The notes: generated by a model from the sequence alone, not told the origin. 64,000 bases of DNA from Xylophilus sp. GW821-FHT01B05 (GCA_038961845.1 CP152408.1:4464001-4528000), one strand, 5' to 3'; positions 24,261 to 34,942 are shown, numbered from the stretch's first letter. Translations and numbers: made by a program.

Positions 24261-25291
24261 CGGGCCGCGTCCTCCTGCGGCCAGTGCAGCACCAGCAGAG
24301 TCACTGCCTCGGATGCTGCGCGGAACACGTCGGATGTCAGCGCCATGGCGTCACCCCACGGCGGTGGCCGCACGGCCCAGCCATAGGCGGCCCCGACCGG
24401 CCCGGCGGACAGCCGGCAGCGCACCAACCGCAAGCCCGCACGCGCCAGCGCAACCACCAATGGTGACAGCGCCTGGCGCAGCAGCGGCAAAGCGGCCTCA
24501 CTGTCCACGTGCAGCAGGAAGGCAATGGCACCCGGCGCTGGCGCATGCACCTGCATCAGCACATGCCCCAAACCGGCCAGCGACAGCTCCAGGCGTAGCA
24601 CCACCAGGCCCAGGCGGCGCCGGCCCGGCGACCGGACCCAGCGCAAGGCATCCTGACCATGGGCCTCGAAGACACGCACCATCAGCGGCAGCCCGCCCCA
24701 GGCATAGACAGGAAACAGCCACGGCTTTACCAAGGCGCTCCCCATGAGCTCCAGTGCTTCAGGCTGCGCGGCGGTCGCAATCGGCACAAGGCCGCCAGCC
24801 CCGGTACTCGCGGTGGATTCATTGGAGCGCGGCACCTGCAGGCTCTGCCCATGGCGGCGCAGCAATGCCTGCCAGGTCGCAGCCAGCATGGCCGTGTCGG
24901 GCTTGTGTAGCGCCAGGCTCTGCATGCCCGCCTGGTCCCAGCGCATGGCAGCAGGCTCCTGCTCGCCCGCAGGCGGCTTGGCAGGCGCGCCCCCGCTCGG
25001 GGCCTGGCTCAGCAGTTCCACCTCCATGCGCGGCTCGGCCTTGAGAATGCGCACCAGCAGCACATCGCCCGGCGACAACGAGCGGCTCCAGGCGCCCGCC
25101 CCTGACAGCCACAGCGACAGGCCTTGCGCGGTATCGGCCCGCAAGGCCTCGCCCACCGCCTCGGCATAGCGCAATTGCATCGTCTCGCCCGCCGCCGGCC
25201 AGGGGCGAGGCTGTTCGGACTGGCCGGACGTGCGCGCATAGACGGACACGGCGGTTCCCGCACCGATCGGCTTTGACTGTTCCACTGCCAT
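24257..25291 (-). CDS. FliK-like flagellar protein of uncertain role
   Basis: This 344-residue protein lies between flagellin and flhA. From ATG 25291 it starts MAVEQSKPIGAGTAVSVYAR. The N-terminal half has a module common in beta/gamma FliK proteins (GDVLLVRILKAEPRMEVELL). The C-terminal part RRLGLVVLRLELSLAGLGHV then LPLLRQALSPLVVALARAGL has the spacing of the Flg_hook domain of hook-length control proteins. The usual charged EAD-like contacts of FliK are replaced by hydrophobic residues, so function is uncertain. It is separated from the flagellin gene by a strong terminator, so it needs its own promoter or read-through. Confidence 0.55.
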   Translation of the reverse strand: MAVEQSKPIGAGTAVSVYARTSGQSEQPRPWPAAGETMQLRYAEAVGEALRADTAQGLSLWLSGAGAWSRSLSPGDVLLVRILKAEPRMEVELLSQAPSGGAPAKPPAGEQEPAAMRWDQAGMQSLALHKPDTAMLAATWQALLRRHGQSLQVPRSNESTASTGAGGLVPIATAAQPEALELMGSALVKPWLFPVYAWGGLPLMVRVFEAHGQDALRWVRSPGRRRLGLVVLRLELSLAGLGHVLMQVHAPAPGAIAFLLHVDSEAALPLLRQALSPLVVALARAGLRLVRCRLSAGPVGAAYGWAVRPPPWGDAMALTSDVFRAASEAVTLLVLHWPQEDAAR

Positions 25292-25349
25292 GAATGCGAA
25301 CCTTCTGCTTGAATGCCGCCTGCCGCACAGCCATGCACAGCACCACCTT

Positions 25350-25380
25350 GAAAAAAAGCCAACCGCGCGAACGGTTGGCT
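25350..25380 (-). terminator. Rho-independent terminator of the flagellin gene
   Basis: On the minus strand a perfect 9-bp stem (AGCCAACCG / CGGTTGGCT) with a six-base loop is followed by a run of seven T. It lies about 57 bp after the flagellin stop. A second GC-rich inverted repeat (GCGGTGCA / TGCACCGC, about 25388-25411) sits between the stop and this terminator. Confidence 0.93.
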
Positions 25381-25436
25381 CCTGGGGGCGGTGCACCTGC
25401 CTGCACCGCACTGGGACCGCCCAAGGCGGGCCGGAA

Positions 25437-26309
25437 TTACTGCAGCAGCGACAGCACCAGTTGCGACAGGCTGTTGGCCTGCTTGAGCGAAGACGTGCCT
25501 GCTTGCAACTGCAACTGCTTGGCGGTGGAGTTGGTCGCTTCAGCGGCGTAGTCCACGTCCATGATGCGGCCACGGGCAGCATCGGTGTTGGAGCTCATGT
25601 TGCCCAGGTTGTTGTAGACGTGCTCGAGGCGGTTGGCCGAAGCGCCAAATTCCGCACGCAGCGTACCGACAGCCTTGATCGCATCATTGATTGTCCCGAT
25701 GATGGCGTTGGTGCCGTTAAGCTCAGTACCAGCCGTACCGCCGTAGTCAGCACTGACTGCACCCAGTGCGGTAGCCAGGGCCGTCAGTGATGTACCGGTA
25801 TCCACGACCATCGTTTCGCCCGTGGACGCACCGATTTGGAAGGTCAGGGTGGCGCTGGAGAGCAGACCAGCACTACCGTCAGTCGTGGTCCCATTGCTGA
25901 ACAACTGCGTACCGCCAAAGGCGGTGTTTTTCATGATGTTGCCCAGTTCCTTGCCCAGCGCGCTGAACTCAGCCTGCAAGGCGGTGCGATCGTCTGCCGT
26001 GGCCGATGCCGTTGCCGACTCCGTAGCCAGATCCTTCATGCGCAGCAGGATGTTGTTGACTTCGTCCAAGCCACCATCGGCGACCTGCAGCATCGAGATG
26101 CCGTTTTGCGTGTTCTTCTGGGCCACGGCCATGCCGCGGCTTTGTGCCTGCAGGCGAGACGCGATCTGCAGGCCGGCGGCGTCGTCCTGCGACGAGTTGA
26201 TGCGGTAGCCAGTACCCAGGCGGGTGAGCGAGGTGTTCAGAGCCTTCTGGGTAGCGCCCACGGCGTTCTGGGTCGAGAGGGATGCGGCATTGGTGTGCAG
26301 GCTGAGCAT
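25437..26309 (-). CDS. fliC: Flagellin (lateral-type, LafA-like)
   Basis: This is the filament subunit. The 290 residues are short for flagellin. The conserved N-terminal D0/D1 (MLSLHTNAASLSTQNAVGAT, RLGTGYRINSSQDDAAGLQI) and C-terminal D1/D0 (FGASANRLEHVYNNLGNMSS, then SLKQANSLSQLVLSLLQ) flank a small variable centre of about 80 residues. An AGGAG lies 9 bases before the ATG. It is monocistronic, with a strong terminator. In lateral systems the homologue is lafA; the generic symbol is given because no comparison could be run. Confidence 0.95.
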   Translation of the reverse strand: MLSLHTNAASLSTQNAVGATQKALNTSLTRLGTGYRINSSQDDAAGLQIASRLQAQSRGMAVAQKNTQNGISMLQVADGGLDEVNNILLRMKDLATESATASATADDRTALQAEFSALGKELGNIMKNTAFGGTQLFSNGTTTDGSAGLLSSATLTFQIGASTGETMVVDTGTSLTALATALGAVSADYGGTAGTELNGTNAIIGTINDAIKAVGTLRAEFGASANRLEHVYNNLGNMSSNTDAARGRIMDVDYAAEATNSTAKQLQLQAGTSSLKQANSLSQLVLSLLQ

Positions 26310-26443
26310 GTTTACTTACTCCTATTAGGTGGAAAGGAAGCAAACACATTGCCTCCCTCCCCGAAAGGCGACACATCCGGCGACATACTTAAATGATCCC
26401 GCGCGGAACATCGCGTGCCCCCTGGCGACCCATCCGGTAAACG

Positions 26444-26449
26444 TACAAT
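26444..26449 (+). promoter_or_regulatory. Putative -10 box for the CAU tRNA
   Basis: TACAAT lies 13 bases before the mature 5' end of the tRNA, with a weak -35 (CTGGCG, 26422-26427) 16 bases upstream. Spacing fits a tRNA promoter; the -35 match is poor. Confidence 0.45.
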
Positions 26450-26461
26450 TGCCAGTTGGAT

Positions 26462-26540
<79 letters not shown>

Positions 26541-26569
26541 ACCATCCCCGCACCAGGGACGGCAGCAGC

Positions 26570-27571
26570 TTACTTGTGGCTCAGTGCGTTGCTGACCAGC
26601 CTGGACGTGATGTCCACGATCTGGATCATGCGGTCATAAGGCATGCGGGTAGGGCCGATCACACCCAGGGTCCCAACGATCTGCCCATCGACCGTGTAGG
26701 GCGCGCTCACCACTGACAACTCCTCCACCGGCACGATCTGGCTCTCGCCGCCAATGTAGATGCGCACGCCCGCCGCCTGGCTGGACACATCCAGCAGGCG
26801 CATCAACTGCGTTTTCTGCTCGAACATCTCAAACGCCCGGCGCAGTTGGCCCATATCGCTGGAGAAGTCGGTCACGGCCAGCAGGTTGCGCTCGCCAGAG
26901 ATGACCACATCGTCCTGCGACTGCGTCAGCGCTTCAGAACTGGCGTTGACCGCCGCCTGCATCAGCGCGGCGATTTCGCCCTGCAGCGCTTCTACCTCAT
27001 GTTTGAGGCGCTCGCGCACCTGCTCGATCGCCAAACCCGCATAGTGCGCATTGAGGATATTGGAGGCCTCGATAAGCTGCGATTGCGCATAGTCGGTCTC
27101 AGTGAAGATGACCCGGTTCTGCACGTCGCCGTCAGGCGAGACGATGATGACCAATACCCGGCGCTCCGACAGCCGCAGGAACTCGATATGCCGGAACACC
27201 GAGGTGCGCCGCGGCGCCATCACCACCCCAACAAACTGCGACAGGCTCGACAGCATGTGGGCCGCGTTGGCAATCACCTTCTGCGGCTGGTCTGCGGCCA
27301 GGCGGGGTGCCGTCATTTCGGGGCGCTCGGCCGTCAGCATGGTGTCGACAAACAAGCGGTAGCCGCGAGCAGTGGGAATGCGCCCGGCCGAGGTGTGCGG
27401 GCTGGCGATCAGGCCCAGCTCTTCGAGGTCCGCCATGACGTTGCGGATGGTGGCCGGAGACAGCTCCAGCCCCGCCGCCCGGGATAGCGTGCGCGATCCC
27501 ACCGGCTGGCCGTCGGCTATATAGCGTTCAACCAGCGCTTTGAGCAGCAACTTGGCGCGGTCATCGAGCAT
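26570..27571 (-). CDS. hrcA: Heat-inducible transcription repressor HrcA
   Basis: HrcA represses chaperone genes by binding CIRCE operators. The 333 residues start [20 protein letters not shown] and contain the winged-helix DNA-binding part ([54 protein letters not shown]). The C-terminal GAF-like part ends [20 protein letters not shown]. It is divergent from nadK with only 28 bp between start codons. No CIRCE element or chaperone gene was seen in the window. Confidence 0.97.
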   Translation of the reverse strand: MLDDRAKLLLKALVERYIADGQPVGSRTLSRAAGLELSPATIRNVMADLEELGLIASPHTSAGRIPTARGYRLFVDTMLTAERPEMTAPRLAADQPQKVIANAAHMLSSLSQFVGVVMAPRRTSVFRHIEFLRLSERRVLVIIVSPDGDVQNRVIFTETDYAQSQLIEASNILNAHYAGLAIEQVRERLKHEVEALQGEIAALMQAAVNASSEALTQSQDDVVISGERNLLAVTDFSSDMGQLRRAFEMFEQKTQLMRLLDVSSQAAGVRIYIGGESQIVPVEELSVVSAPYTVDGQIVGTLGVIGPTRMPYDRMIQIVDITSRLVSNALSHK

Positions 27572-27599
27572 GTCATGATTTTAGTGATGTAATTTGTGA

Positions 27600-28493
27600 A
27601 TGGAATCCCGCTTTCGTCATGTCGCCCTGATCGGCAAATACCATTTGCCGCTTTCTGGCGCTGCGGCTGATACCGCACGGGAGGCGCTGGCGGACATCGC
27701 CCGCTTCCTGGAACACCAGGGCTGCGAGGTTTCGCTGGAGCAAGACACCGCTGACGGCAGCGGCCTGCCCTATACGGCGCTGAGCAATGCCCAGATTGGC
27801 ACCCACTGCGACCTGGCTCTGGTGGTGGGTGGCGACGGCACCATGCTGGGCATTGCGCGGCAACTGGCGTGTTACGACATTCCGCTGGTCGGCATCAACC
27901 AGGGCCGGCTCGGCTTCATTACCGACATCCGGCTGGACAACTACGCCGCCACGCTGGAGCCGATGCTGGCCGGCGCCTATGAACAAGACCCGCGCAGCCT
28001 GATGCAGGTTCAGGTCGTGCGCGACGGTCAATGTGTGTTTGACACCCTGGCCATGAACGATGTGGTGGTGAACCGCGGCGCCACCTCCGGCATGGTGGAG
28101 CTGCGGGTCGAGGTGGATGGCCGCTTCGTTGCCAGTCAGCGCGCGGATGGCCTGATCATCGCCTCGCCCACCGGCTCTACCGCCTATGCGCTGTCAGCGG
28201 GCGGCCCGATGCTGCACCCGTCTGTCGCCGGCTGGGTGCTGGTGCCCATCGCGCCGCATACCTTGTCCAATCGCCCGATCGTGCTCGCCGATTCGTCCGA
28301 GATTTCGATCGAGCTGGTGGCAGGGCGCGATGCCAGCGCCAATTTCGACATGCAGTCGTTGGCCTCGTTGCTGCATGGCGATCGGGTCGTGGTACGCCGG
28401 TCGCAATACGGTGTGCGCTTTTTGCACCCGCAGGGCTGGAGCTACTTCGACACGCTGCGCCAGAAGCTGCACTGGAACGAGGGAGGGTCCTAA
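27600..28493 (+). CDS. nadK: NAD kinase
   Basis: This enzyme phosphorylates NAD to NADP. The 297-residue protein carries the NAD kinase signature GGDGT (77-81). It also has the conserved [22 protein letters not shown] and [20 protein letters not shown] motifs. It is followed by recN after four bases, in the order common to many betaproteobacteria. Confidence 0.97.
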   Translation: MESRFRHVALIGKYHLPLSGAAADTAREALADIARFLEHQGCEVSLEQDTADGSGLPYTALSNAQIGTHCDLALVVGGDGTMLGIARQLACYDIPLVGINQGRLGFITDIRLDNYAATLEPMLAGAYEQDPRSLMQVQVVRDGQCVFDTLAMNDVVVNRGATSGMVELRVEVDGRFVASQRADGLIIASPTGSTAYALSAGGPMLHPSVAGWVLVPIAPHTLSNRPIVLADSSEISIELVAGRDASANFDMQSLASLLHGDRVVVRRSQYGVRFLHPQGWSYFDTLRQKLHWNEGGS

Positions 28494-28497
28494 TACC

Positions 28498-30162
28498 GTG
28501 GCCCTGAAACGCATTGCGTTGCGCGATTTCGTGATCGTGCGCAAGCTGGAGCTGGATTTTGGCAGTGGCTTCAGTGCCCTGACAGGCGAAACCGGGGCCG
28601 GCAAATCCATTCTCATCGACGCCCTGCAACTGGCCCTTGGCAGCCGCGCGGACGCCACCGTGGTACGCGAGAAAACCGTCCGCGCGGAAATCAGCGTGGA
28701 GTTTGATGGAGTCGAGTCGCTTGCCTCCTGGCTGGAGCAGGCCGGCTTCGAGGTGTCCGACACCCTCTTGCTGCGGCGCACCATCGATGCCCAGGGCAAG
28801 AGCCGCGCCTGGATCAATGGCAGCCCCGCCACCGCCACGCAACTGCGCGAGGTTGGCGACCACCTGCTGGACATCCATGGGCAGCATGCCTGGCAAAGCC
28901 TGACCCGGCCCGAGGCCGTGCGCGGCCTGCTGGACGCCTATGCCGGCGTCGACACCAAGCCGCTGGCCTCCGCCTGGCAGGCCTGGCGCGCAGCCCGGCA
29001 AGCACTGGAGCAGGCCCGCAGCGCGCAAGACAGCCTGCAGCGCGAGCGCGAGCGCCTGCTCTGGCAGATCGGCGAGTTGGACAAGCTGGCGCCCCAGCCC
29101 GACGAGTGGGACGAGATCAACGCGCGCCACACGCGCCTGTCGCATGCGCAAGCCCTGCTCGACGGCGCCCAAGGCGCACTCACCGCGCTGGAGGAAGACG
29201 AGCTCGGCGCCACCGTGGGCCTGGCGCGTGCGCAGTCTTTGCTGGAGGATCAGCAGCATCTGGAGCCCGAGTTCGCAGCCATGGTCGAGGTACTGGCCTC
29301 TTGCCTGGCCCAGGCCGAGGACGCCGCCCACTCGCTGCACGCCTACCTGCGCAAGACCGACCCAGATCCGGAGCAGCTCGCCGCGCTGGATGAGCGCATG
29401 GGGCTCTGGATGTCCCTGGCACGCCGCTATCGCCGCCCCCCCGAAGAGTTGCCGCTGCTGCTCGCCGGCTGGCGCGATGAGCTGGCCCGTCTGGAGGCTG
29501 CCGCCAATCTGGCCGCCCTGGAAGCAGCAGAGCAGCAAGCCCTGCGCAGCTACCAGACCCATGCGGCCGCCCTATCCAAGGCACGCGCCAAGACCGCCCC
29601 CCGGCTGGCGCGCGCCATCACCTCTGCCATGCAGGGCCTGGGCATGCAGGGGGGCCGCTTCGAGGTGGCTCTACAGAAGAGCGAGACACCGGCGCAGCAC
29701 GGCCTGGAAGACGCGGTGTTTCTGGTCGCAGGCCATGCGGGTAGCACCCCACGGCCGGTGGGCAAGGTCGCCTCGGGTGGTGAGCTGTCACGCATTGCGC
29801 TGGCAATTGCAGTCACCACCAGCGCCCTGGGCACGGCCCAGACCCTGATTTTTGACGAGGTGGATGCAGGCGTGGGTGGTGCAGTGGCCGAAACCGTCGG
29901 GCGCCTGATGCAGCAGTTAGGTCGCGACCGGCAGGTACTGGCCGTCACCCACCTGCCGCAAGTGGCCGCACGCGCGGACCACCACCTGCTGGTGGCCAAG
30001 CAGCGCGGGGAAGACGGCGTCACCACCAGTTCCGTCGCCGCCGTTGCTGGCGAAGTCCGGGTCGGCGAAATCTCACGCATGCTGGGCGGTGACCGGCCCT
30101 CCCCCACCAGTCTGGCCCACGCACGCGAGATGCTGGCCGGCGCCGCAGGAGGTGCCGCGTAA
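28498..30162 (+). CDS. recN: DNA repair protein RecN
   Basis: RecN is an SMC-like ATPase of double-strand break repair. From the GTG at 28498, preceded by GGGAGGG, the product is 554 residues. The Walker A region is [19 protein letters not shown] near residue 30, HGQHAWQSL follows, a central coiled coil spans about 160-370, and the signature [14 protein letters not shown] with [12 protein letters not shown] lies at the C-terminal ATPase half. Start at GTG is chosen because the sequence [13 protein letters not shown] is the true RecN beginning and the upstream extension is nadK in another frame. Confidence 0.96.
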   Translation: MALKRIALRDFVIVRKLELDFGSGFSALTGETGAGKSILIDALQLALGSRADATVVREKTVRAEISVEFDGVESLASWLEQAGFEVSDTLLLRRTIDAQGKSRAWINGSPATATQLREVGDHLLDIHGQHAWQSLTRPEAVRGLLDAYAGVDTKPLASAWQAWRAARQALEQARSAQDSLQRERERLLWQIGELDKLAPQPDEWDEINARHTRLSHAQALLDGAQGALTALEEDELGATVGLARAQSLLEDQQHLEPEFAAMVEVLASCLAQAEDAAHSLHAYLRKTDPDPEQLAALDERMGLWMSLARRYRRPPEELPLLLAGWRDELARLEAAANLAALEAAEQQALRSYQTHAAALSKARAKTAPRLARAITSAMQGLGMQGGRFEVALQKSETPAQHGLEDAVFLVAGHAGSTPRPVGKVASGGELSRIALAIAVTTSALGTAQTLIFDEVDAGVGGAVAETVGRLMQQLGRDRQVLAVTHLPQVAARADHHLLVAKQRGEDGVTTSSVAAVAGEVRVGEISRMLGGDRPSPTSLAHAREMLAGAAGGAA

Positions 30163-31064
30163 TGCACGTCGGTAGCCCTTCCGCCGCGCCACCCAAAACC
30201 GAGGTGCTGGAGATCGCACTCATCACCGGCATGTCAGGCTCGGGCAAGTCGGTGGCACTGAATGCCCTGGAAGACGCAGGCTACTACTGCGTCGACAACC
30301 TGCCCCCTGAATTGCTGCTGCCCTTTGTCGCGCTGGAGCAGCGCCATGGCGCCACGCGCGTAGGCATTGCCATGGACGTGCGCAGCGCAGCATCGCTGCC
30401 GCTGGTGCCACAGCAGCTTGCGGTGCTGCGGGCCCAGGGCGTGCGCCTGCAATTGCTGTTCCTCGATGCAAGCACCGACACCCTGGTGCACCGCTACTCG
30501 GAGACAAGGCGCAGCCACCCCCTCTCACGCGCGGTGACGGCTGACCAGCAGCGTGCACTGGTGCAGGCAATCGAACTGGAGCGCGAACTGCTGTCGGACC
30601 TGCGCGAGCAGGCGCATGTGATCGACTCCAGCATCATGCGTGCGGCCCAGCTCCAGGCCTATGTCAAGGCGGTGATCTCCGCGCCTTCCACGCCGCTGCT
30701 GCTGGTGTTCCAGTCCTTCGCGTTCAAGCGAGGTGTGCCCGTGGACGCAGATTTTGTTTTCGATGTGCGCATGCTGCCCAACCCGCACTACGAGCCTGCA
30801 CTGCGTCCCCTGACGGGCCGCGACGAGCCAGTGGCCGACTTCCTGCGGGCCGAGCGCGAGGTCACCCGCATGTTCGATGACATCGGCCAGTTCCTGTCGC
30901 GCTGGCTTGACACCCTGGCCCGCGACCATCGCAGCTATGTCACCGTGGGCATAGGCTGCACTGGTGGCCAACACCGCTCGGTTTACCTGGCAGAGCAACT
31001 GGCGGCCGAGTTCTCGAAGAAGTGGGTGACGCTCACCCGTCACCGCGAACTCGACGCGCGCTAG
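30162..31064 (+). CDS. rapZ: RNase adapter protein RapZ
   Basis: RapZ is an ATP-binding protein (YvcJ/YhbJ family) that targets the GlmZ sRNA for decay in enterobacteria. The 300 residues have Walker A GMSGSGKS at 23-30, the [12 protein letters not shown] motif, RRSHPLS, and the C-terminal [19 protein letters not shown]. The ATG shares a base with the recN stop (TAATG), so the two are coupled. A 3' interlocked stop joins it to the convergent mutY. It is often found with PTS genes; here it sits beside DNA repair genes. Confidence 0.95.
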   Translation: MHVGSPSAAPPKTEVLEIALITGMSGSGKSVALNALEDAGYYCVDNLPPELLLPFVALEQRHGATRVGIAMDVRSAASLPLVPQQLAVLRAQGVRLQLLFLDASTDTLVHRYSETRRSHPLSRAVTADQQRALVQAIELERELLSDLREQAHVIDSSIMRAAQLQAYVKAVISAPSTPLLLVFQSFAFKRGVPVDADFVFDVRMLPNPHYEPALRPLTGRDEPVADFLRAEREVTRMFDDIGQFLSRWLDTLARDHRSYVTVGIGCTGGQHRSVYLAEQLAAEFSKKWVTLTRHRELDAR

Positions 31065-32116
31065 ACGAACTGCTGCAGCAGCTTGCGCACCGGCGCCGGC
31101 AGACCCAGCGCCTCCCACTCCTGCGGCGAAGCCCAGCGCCCATCACCCGATGGCTGCGCGCCCAGCGGCAGCGGGACCAGCACTGGGTGCAGATGCAAAT
31201 CCTTGTGCGTGAGTACATGCAGGAACACTGGCAGCTCCTGCGCCCGGTCTTGCGCCATTGGCGGCAGCGTGTCTTCCAGGTCCTGCCGCTGGCCATGCAC
31301 CGGCAGGCAATGCAGGCCAGCCCAGATGCCCTTGGCGGGACGCCGTTCCAGCCAGACCCGGCCGTCCGGCTGGCGCGCCAGCAACAGCCACCAGGACTCA
31401 CTGCTGCGCCGCAGCTTGCGCGTGCGCACCGGGTAGTCTTCCTGCCGCCCCTGCGCCTGGGCCACGCAGCCCTGCTGTACCGGGCACAAGAGGCAGGTAG
31501 GCTTGCGCGATAGACAGACCGTGGCGCCCAGATCCATCAGGCCCTGGGTATAGCGCGGCATGCTGGCGTGCAGCGACTGGGGAGAGCCTTCGGGCAGGAG
31601 GCGGGTAGCCTCGTCCCACAGCTCTCGCTCATGTACCGGGCGCGCCAGGTCGCCGGCAAACCCAAGCGCCCGCGTCAGCACCCGCTTGACGTTGGCGTCC
31701 AGGATCGCCACGCGCTCACCAAAGCAGAACGAGGCAATCGCCCCAGCCGTCGAACGGCCTATGCCCGGTAGCGTTTCCAACAGTGCCGCACTGTGCGGAA
31801 ACTCACCGCCAAAGCGCTCGACCACCTGCTGCGCGCAACGATGCAGGTTGCGTGCGCGGCTGTAGTAACCCAGCCCGCTCCACAAGCCCAGCACCACATC
31901 GGCTGGTGCCTCTGCCAGCGCCCGGACATCCGGCAGCCGGGCCAGAAAACGCGGGAAGTAATCCAGCACCGTGGCCACCTGCGTCTGCTGCAACATGATC
32001 TCGGACAGCCACACCCGATAGGGATCGCGCGTGTTCTGCCAAGGCAGGCTGTTGCGGCCGTGCGTAGACTGCCACGCCACCACGCGGGCGGCAAAACCCT
32101 GCTCCGGTGGACTCAT
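31061..32116 (-). CDS. mutY: Adenine DNA glycosylase MutY
   Basis: MutY removes adenine mispaired with 8-oxoguanine. From ATG 32116 the product has 351 residues, with the catalytic Glu39 in [13 protein letters not shown], helix-hairpin-helix [15 protein letters not shown] with Asp140, and the [4Fe-4S] cysteines C201-x6-C208-x2-C211-x5-C217. A NUDIX-like C-terminal domain follows. The ATG overlaps the stop of the dynamin-like gene (ATGA). Together with mutM just upstream it provides two arms of the GO oxidised-guanine repair system. Confidence 0.97.
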   Translation of the reverse strand: MSPPEQGFAARVVAWQSTHGRNSLPWQNTRDPYRVWLSEIMLQQTQVATVLDYFPRFLARLPDVRALAEAPADVVLGLWSGLGYYSRARNLHRCAQQVVERFGGEFPHSAALLETLPGIGRSTAGAIASFCFGERVAILDANVKRVLTRALGFAGDLARPVHERELWDEATRLLPEGSPQSLHASMPRYTQGLMDLGATVCLSRKPTCLLCPVQQGCVAQAQGRQEDYPVRTRKLRRSSESWWLLLARQPDGRVWLERRPAKGIWAGLHCLPVHGQRQDLEDTLPPMAQDRAQELPVFLHVLTHKDLHLHPVLVPLPLGAQPSGDGRWASPQEWEALGLPAPVRKLLQQFV

Positions 32117-34080
32117 GCGGCGGCGAGCTCCGCCGGCTGGGCCAGATGCACCGGTGGTGTCGCAAAGGCCTGCACCCATGCTTGCACCTGGGTTTCCAGA
32201 TGCGCCAGGTCGATGGTCTGCGCCTCCAGCTCGGCCATGCGCTCGCCCAGGCCGGATGCGGCCTGCTGAATGCGGTCGATGGCCTCGATGCGCCGCACAA
32301 AACCCTGGCGGCGCTCACGCAGCTGGGTGTCGACCGGCGCGGCTGCGGCGCGGCTCCAGTTTTCCAGCTCGCTGGCCGCGTCGTCGAGCACCACTTGCAC
32401 CCGGCTGGCCAACGCCCGCACCAGCCGGCCAGCGAACTGCGGCTGGGACAGGCGCAGCGTGTTGCCCAGGCCCATGTAGTGCGCGTGCGACTGCCCGACG
32501 CCTTCGGCCTCCCTGATCTGCAAGCCCAGCGTGGGGGCTGGCGTCACCTGCAGCGAGAAGCCATGCTCGGTATTGAGCTGGCGAAAGCTCGCATCGAGCA
32601 TGGCGTGAATTTCCTGTGCCGCCCCCTGCGCCTGCGCGATGCGGGCCGCCACGCCGGCAAACGCCTCGTCATAGGCGCGGCGGGCTCCAAGTTTGAGCCC
32701 CGGGCGCCCCAAGGCCTGCAGCAGCACGGCGAACTCCTGCGGTGGGCCGCCGCTGCCGCGCAGTGCGGCCACGGCCCCGCGCCGCATCCGCTGATGGATG
32801 GCACGCAGGGCCTGGATGCGCTTCTCGCTCGCGTCGAACTCGCGCTGCTCCTGCTCGACGCGCAGGCGCATGCCGGCGATCACGTTGGCATTCTTGCCAC
32901 GCAGGCTGCGCAACTCCAGCGCCTGGTCGTCGATCTCGCGCCGGCGCATGGTCAACAGGCGCGCCGCCTCCGTGCGCATGCGGGCAATGCCCGCCGACAC
33001 AGCAGCGTGCAAGATGGAATGCCGACGCTCAATGATGCCGTGCGCCAGCACTTCTTCCAGCACCGGCAGCCCGCTGGCCTGCAGCAGGGCATCGTCACCC
33101 TTGATGCGCGCGACCAGGCCTTTCTGCGCCGAGACCGGGATCACCCGCCCTGGCGGCAGGCCCAGCAGCGCTGCGGAGCTGGCGCGCTGCCGCTCGGTCT
33201 GGGCCTGGATATGCTGCGGCGTACTGAGCTCGTCCCACAGCACATCGACCTTGTTGAGCACCACCAGGTGTGAATGGCCGGCGTCCGGCAGTCCTTCGGC
33301 CGGCGCCAGATGGTCGCGCCACAGGGCAAGATCGGAGCGGGTGACGCCAGCGTCAGCCGCCAGCAGGAAAACGGTGGCGTGCGCCTCGGCCAGCAGGTTG
33401 ACGGTCAACTCGGGCTCGGCGCCAATGGCGTTGAGCCCAGGCGTATCGAGCACCACCAAGCCACGCCGCAGCAGCGGGTGATCGATGTTGACCAGGGCAT
33501 GGCGCCACATCGGCACCTCGACCAATCCGTCGGCCCCTGGCACCGGGTTTTCGTCGGCCAACTCATCGCTCCAGAAACCCAGCCCGCGCGCCGTGGCCTG
33601 CGATACGCGGCGCACCTGGGCCACGGTCTCCAGCGTGCGCGCCATCTGGTCGGCATCGGCCAAGTCGAGCGGCAGCTCCGTCCAGGCCTCGGGCACCGCG
33701 CGCCAATCGGCCAGCGGCCGAGGCTCAAGCCGCGTCTCTATGGGCAACAGGCGTACGCAGGGCACCAGGTCGGGATCGAAGGCCAGTTCGGTCGGGCACA
33801 TCGTGGTGCGCCCGGCGCTGGCTGGCACGATGCGACGGCCATGCCCGGCAAAAAAGAGCGCATTGATCAGCTCGGACTTGCCGCGTGAGAACTCCGCCAC
33901 GAAAGCCACCATGAGCCGATCGTGGCTCAGGCCGTCGGCCGTCTGCTCCAGCCGCGATGCGATCGGCCCATCCGCCAGCTCATGGCGAGTCAGCCAGGCG
34001 GCCAGGTCGCGCAGGCGCTGTGCCGTGGCCGCACGCCAGGCGCCATGCTGGTCTAGCTGTACTGTGAAATCGGAGGTCAA
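32113..34080 (-). CDS. Dynamin-like GTPase
   Basis: This is a large GTPase of the bacterial dynamin-related family, possibly acting on membranes; its specific role is unknown. The 655-residue product has a P-loop EFSRGKSELINALFF (about 63-77), the switch-type threonines SAGRTTMCPTEL, G3 DTPGLNAIGAEPEL and G4 LNKVDVLWDE. It ends in long helical regions with coiled-coil character. No ATG precedes the G domain; a TTG at 34080, giving MTSDFTVQLDQHGAW, is the best start because everything further upstream is antisense-frame mutM. It overlaps mutY by four bases. Confidence 0.8.
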   Translation of the reverse strand: MTSDFTVQLDQHGAWRAATAQRLRDLAAWLTRHELADGPIASRLEQTADGLSHDRLMVAFVAEFSRGKSELINALFFAGHGRRIVPASAGRTTMCPTELAFDPDLVPCVRLLPIETRLEPRPLADWRAVPEAWTELPLDLADADQMARTLETVAQVRRVSQATARGLGFWSDELADENPVPGADGLVEVPMWRHALVNIDHPLLRRGLVVLDTPGLNAIGAEPELTVNLLAEAHATVFLLAADAGVTRSDLALWRDHLAPAEGLPDAGHSHLVVLNKVDVLWDELSTPQHIQAQTERQRASSAALLGLPPGRVIPVSAQKGLVARIKGDDALLQASGLPVLEEVLAHGIIERRHSILHAAVSAGIARMRTEAARLLTMRRREIDDQALELRSLRGKNANVIAGMRLRVEQEQREFDASEKRIQALRAIHQRMRRGAVAALRGSGGPPQEFAVLLQALGRPGLKLGARRAYDEAFAGVAARIAQAQGAAQEIHAMLDASFRQLNTEHGFSLQVTPAPTLGLQIREAEGVGQSHAHYMGLGNTLRLSQPQFAGRLVRALASRVQVVLDDAASELENWSRAAAAPVDTQLRERRQGFVRRIEAIDRIQQAASGLGERMAELEAQTIDLAHLETQVQAWVQAFATPPVHLAQPAELAAA

Positions 34081-34126
34081 GGGTGGCCGCAGGGTGGAGC
34101 GAATGAATATACACCGCCCCCTGCTC

Positions 34127-34942
34127 TCAGGGCTTCTGACAGACCGGGCAGAAAAACGTCGAACGCTGCCCCTGGCGCAGGGTGCGCACGGCGCTCCCGC
34201 AGGCTCGGCAAGGCTGGCCGGCGCGGCCATACACCATGGCCTCGAGCTGGAAATAACCAGTCTTGCCCTCGGCGCTGGAGAAGTCACGCAGCGTGCTGCC
34301 GCCAGTGGCGACGGCACGCGCCAGCACATCACGCACGGCCACCCACAAGCGCATGGCCCGCGGCCGCGAGATGCGCGACGCCGGCACGGTCGGTCGAATG
34401 CCCGCAGCAAACAGCGCTTCGGATGCATAGATATTGCCCACGCCCACCACCAGGTCGCCGGCCAGCAGCACCTGTTTGACCGGTGCGCTGCGGCGCCGCA
34501 GCCCCTCGAAGAAGCGCTGCGGATCAAAAGCATCGCCCAGTGGCTCCATGCCCAGCCGGCCCAGCAGCTTCTGCGCGGTGGGCGCAGCTTCATCCTCGGC
34601 AAACACCACGGCGCCAAAACGGCGCGGATCGTGCAGCCGCAAGGTGCCGCGGTCGGTCACCAGGTCGAAATGGTCGTGCGTGCCCGGCAGCGGCAGGCCG
34701 GCCGCGAAAGCCAGGCTGCCCGACATGCCCAGGTGCACCAGCAGCAGACCAGCGTCAAGCTCCACCAGCAAATACTTGCCGCGCCGCCGCACCTGCAGCA
34801 CCTGCCGCCCCTCTAGGTCGGAGGGCGCGCAGCCCAGCGCCCAGCGCAGGGGCTTGCCAATGCGTGCAGACAGCACGCGGGCACCTGCAATGCGCCCGGC
34901 AAAGCTGAGGCGGGTGACTTCGACTTCTGGCAGTTCGGGCAT
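34127..34942 (-). CDS. mutM: Formamidopyrimidine-DNA glycosylase
   Basis: This enzyme excises 8-oxoguanine and formamidopyrimidines. From ATG 34942 the 271-residue product starts [14 protein letters not shown] with the catalytic Pro1 and Glu2 after Met removal. It continues with [28 protein letters not shown], and ends in the zinc finger CRACGS...FCPVCQKP. The frame is open much further upstream, but only this start gives the N-terminal catalytic proline. Confidence 0.97.
   Translation of the reverse strand: MPELPEVEVTRLSFAGRIAGARVLSARIGKPLRWALGCAPSDLEGRQVLQVRRRGKYLLVELDAGLLLVHLGMSGSLAFAAGLPLPGTHDHFDLVTDRGTLRLHDPRRFGAVVFAEDEAAPTAQKLLGRLGMEPLGDAFDPQRFFEGLRRRSAPVKQVLLAGDLVVGVGNIYASEALFAAGIRPTVPASRISRPRAMRLWVAVRDVLARAVATGGSTLRDFSSAEGKTGYFQLEAMVYGRAGQPCRACGSAVRTLRQGQRSTFFCPVCQKP

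Noticed and set aside
26330-26400. Possible sigma-28 promoter upstream of flagellin (TAAG-N15-GTCGCCTT on the minus strand)
   Set aside because: The -10 half matches GCCGATAA in only a few positions; a late promoter is expected here, but this match is too weak to list.
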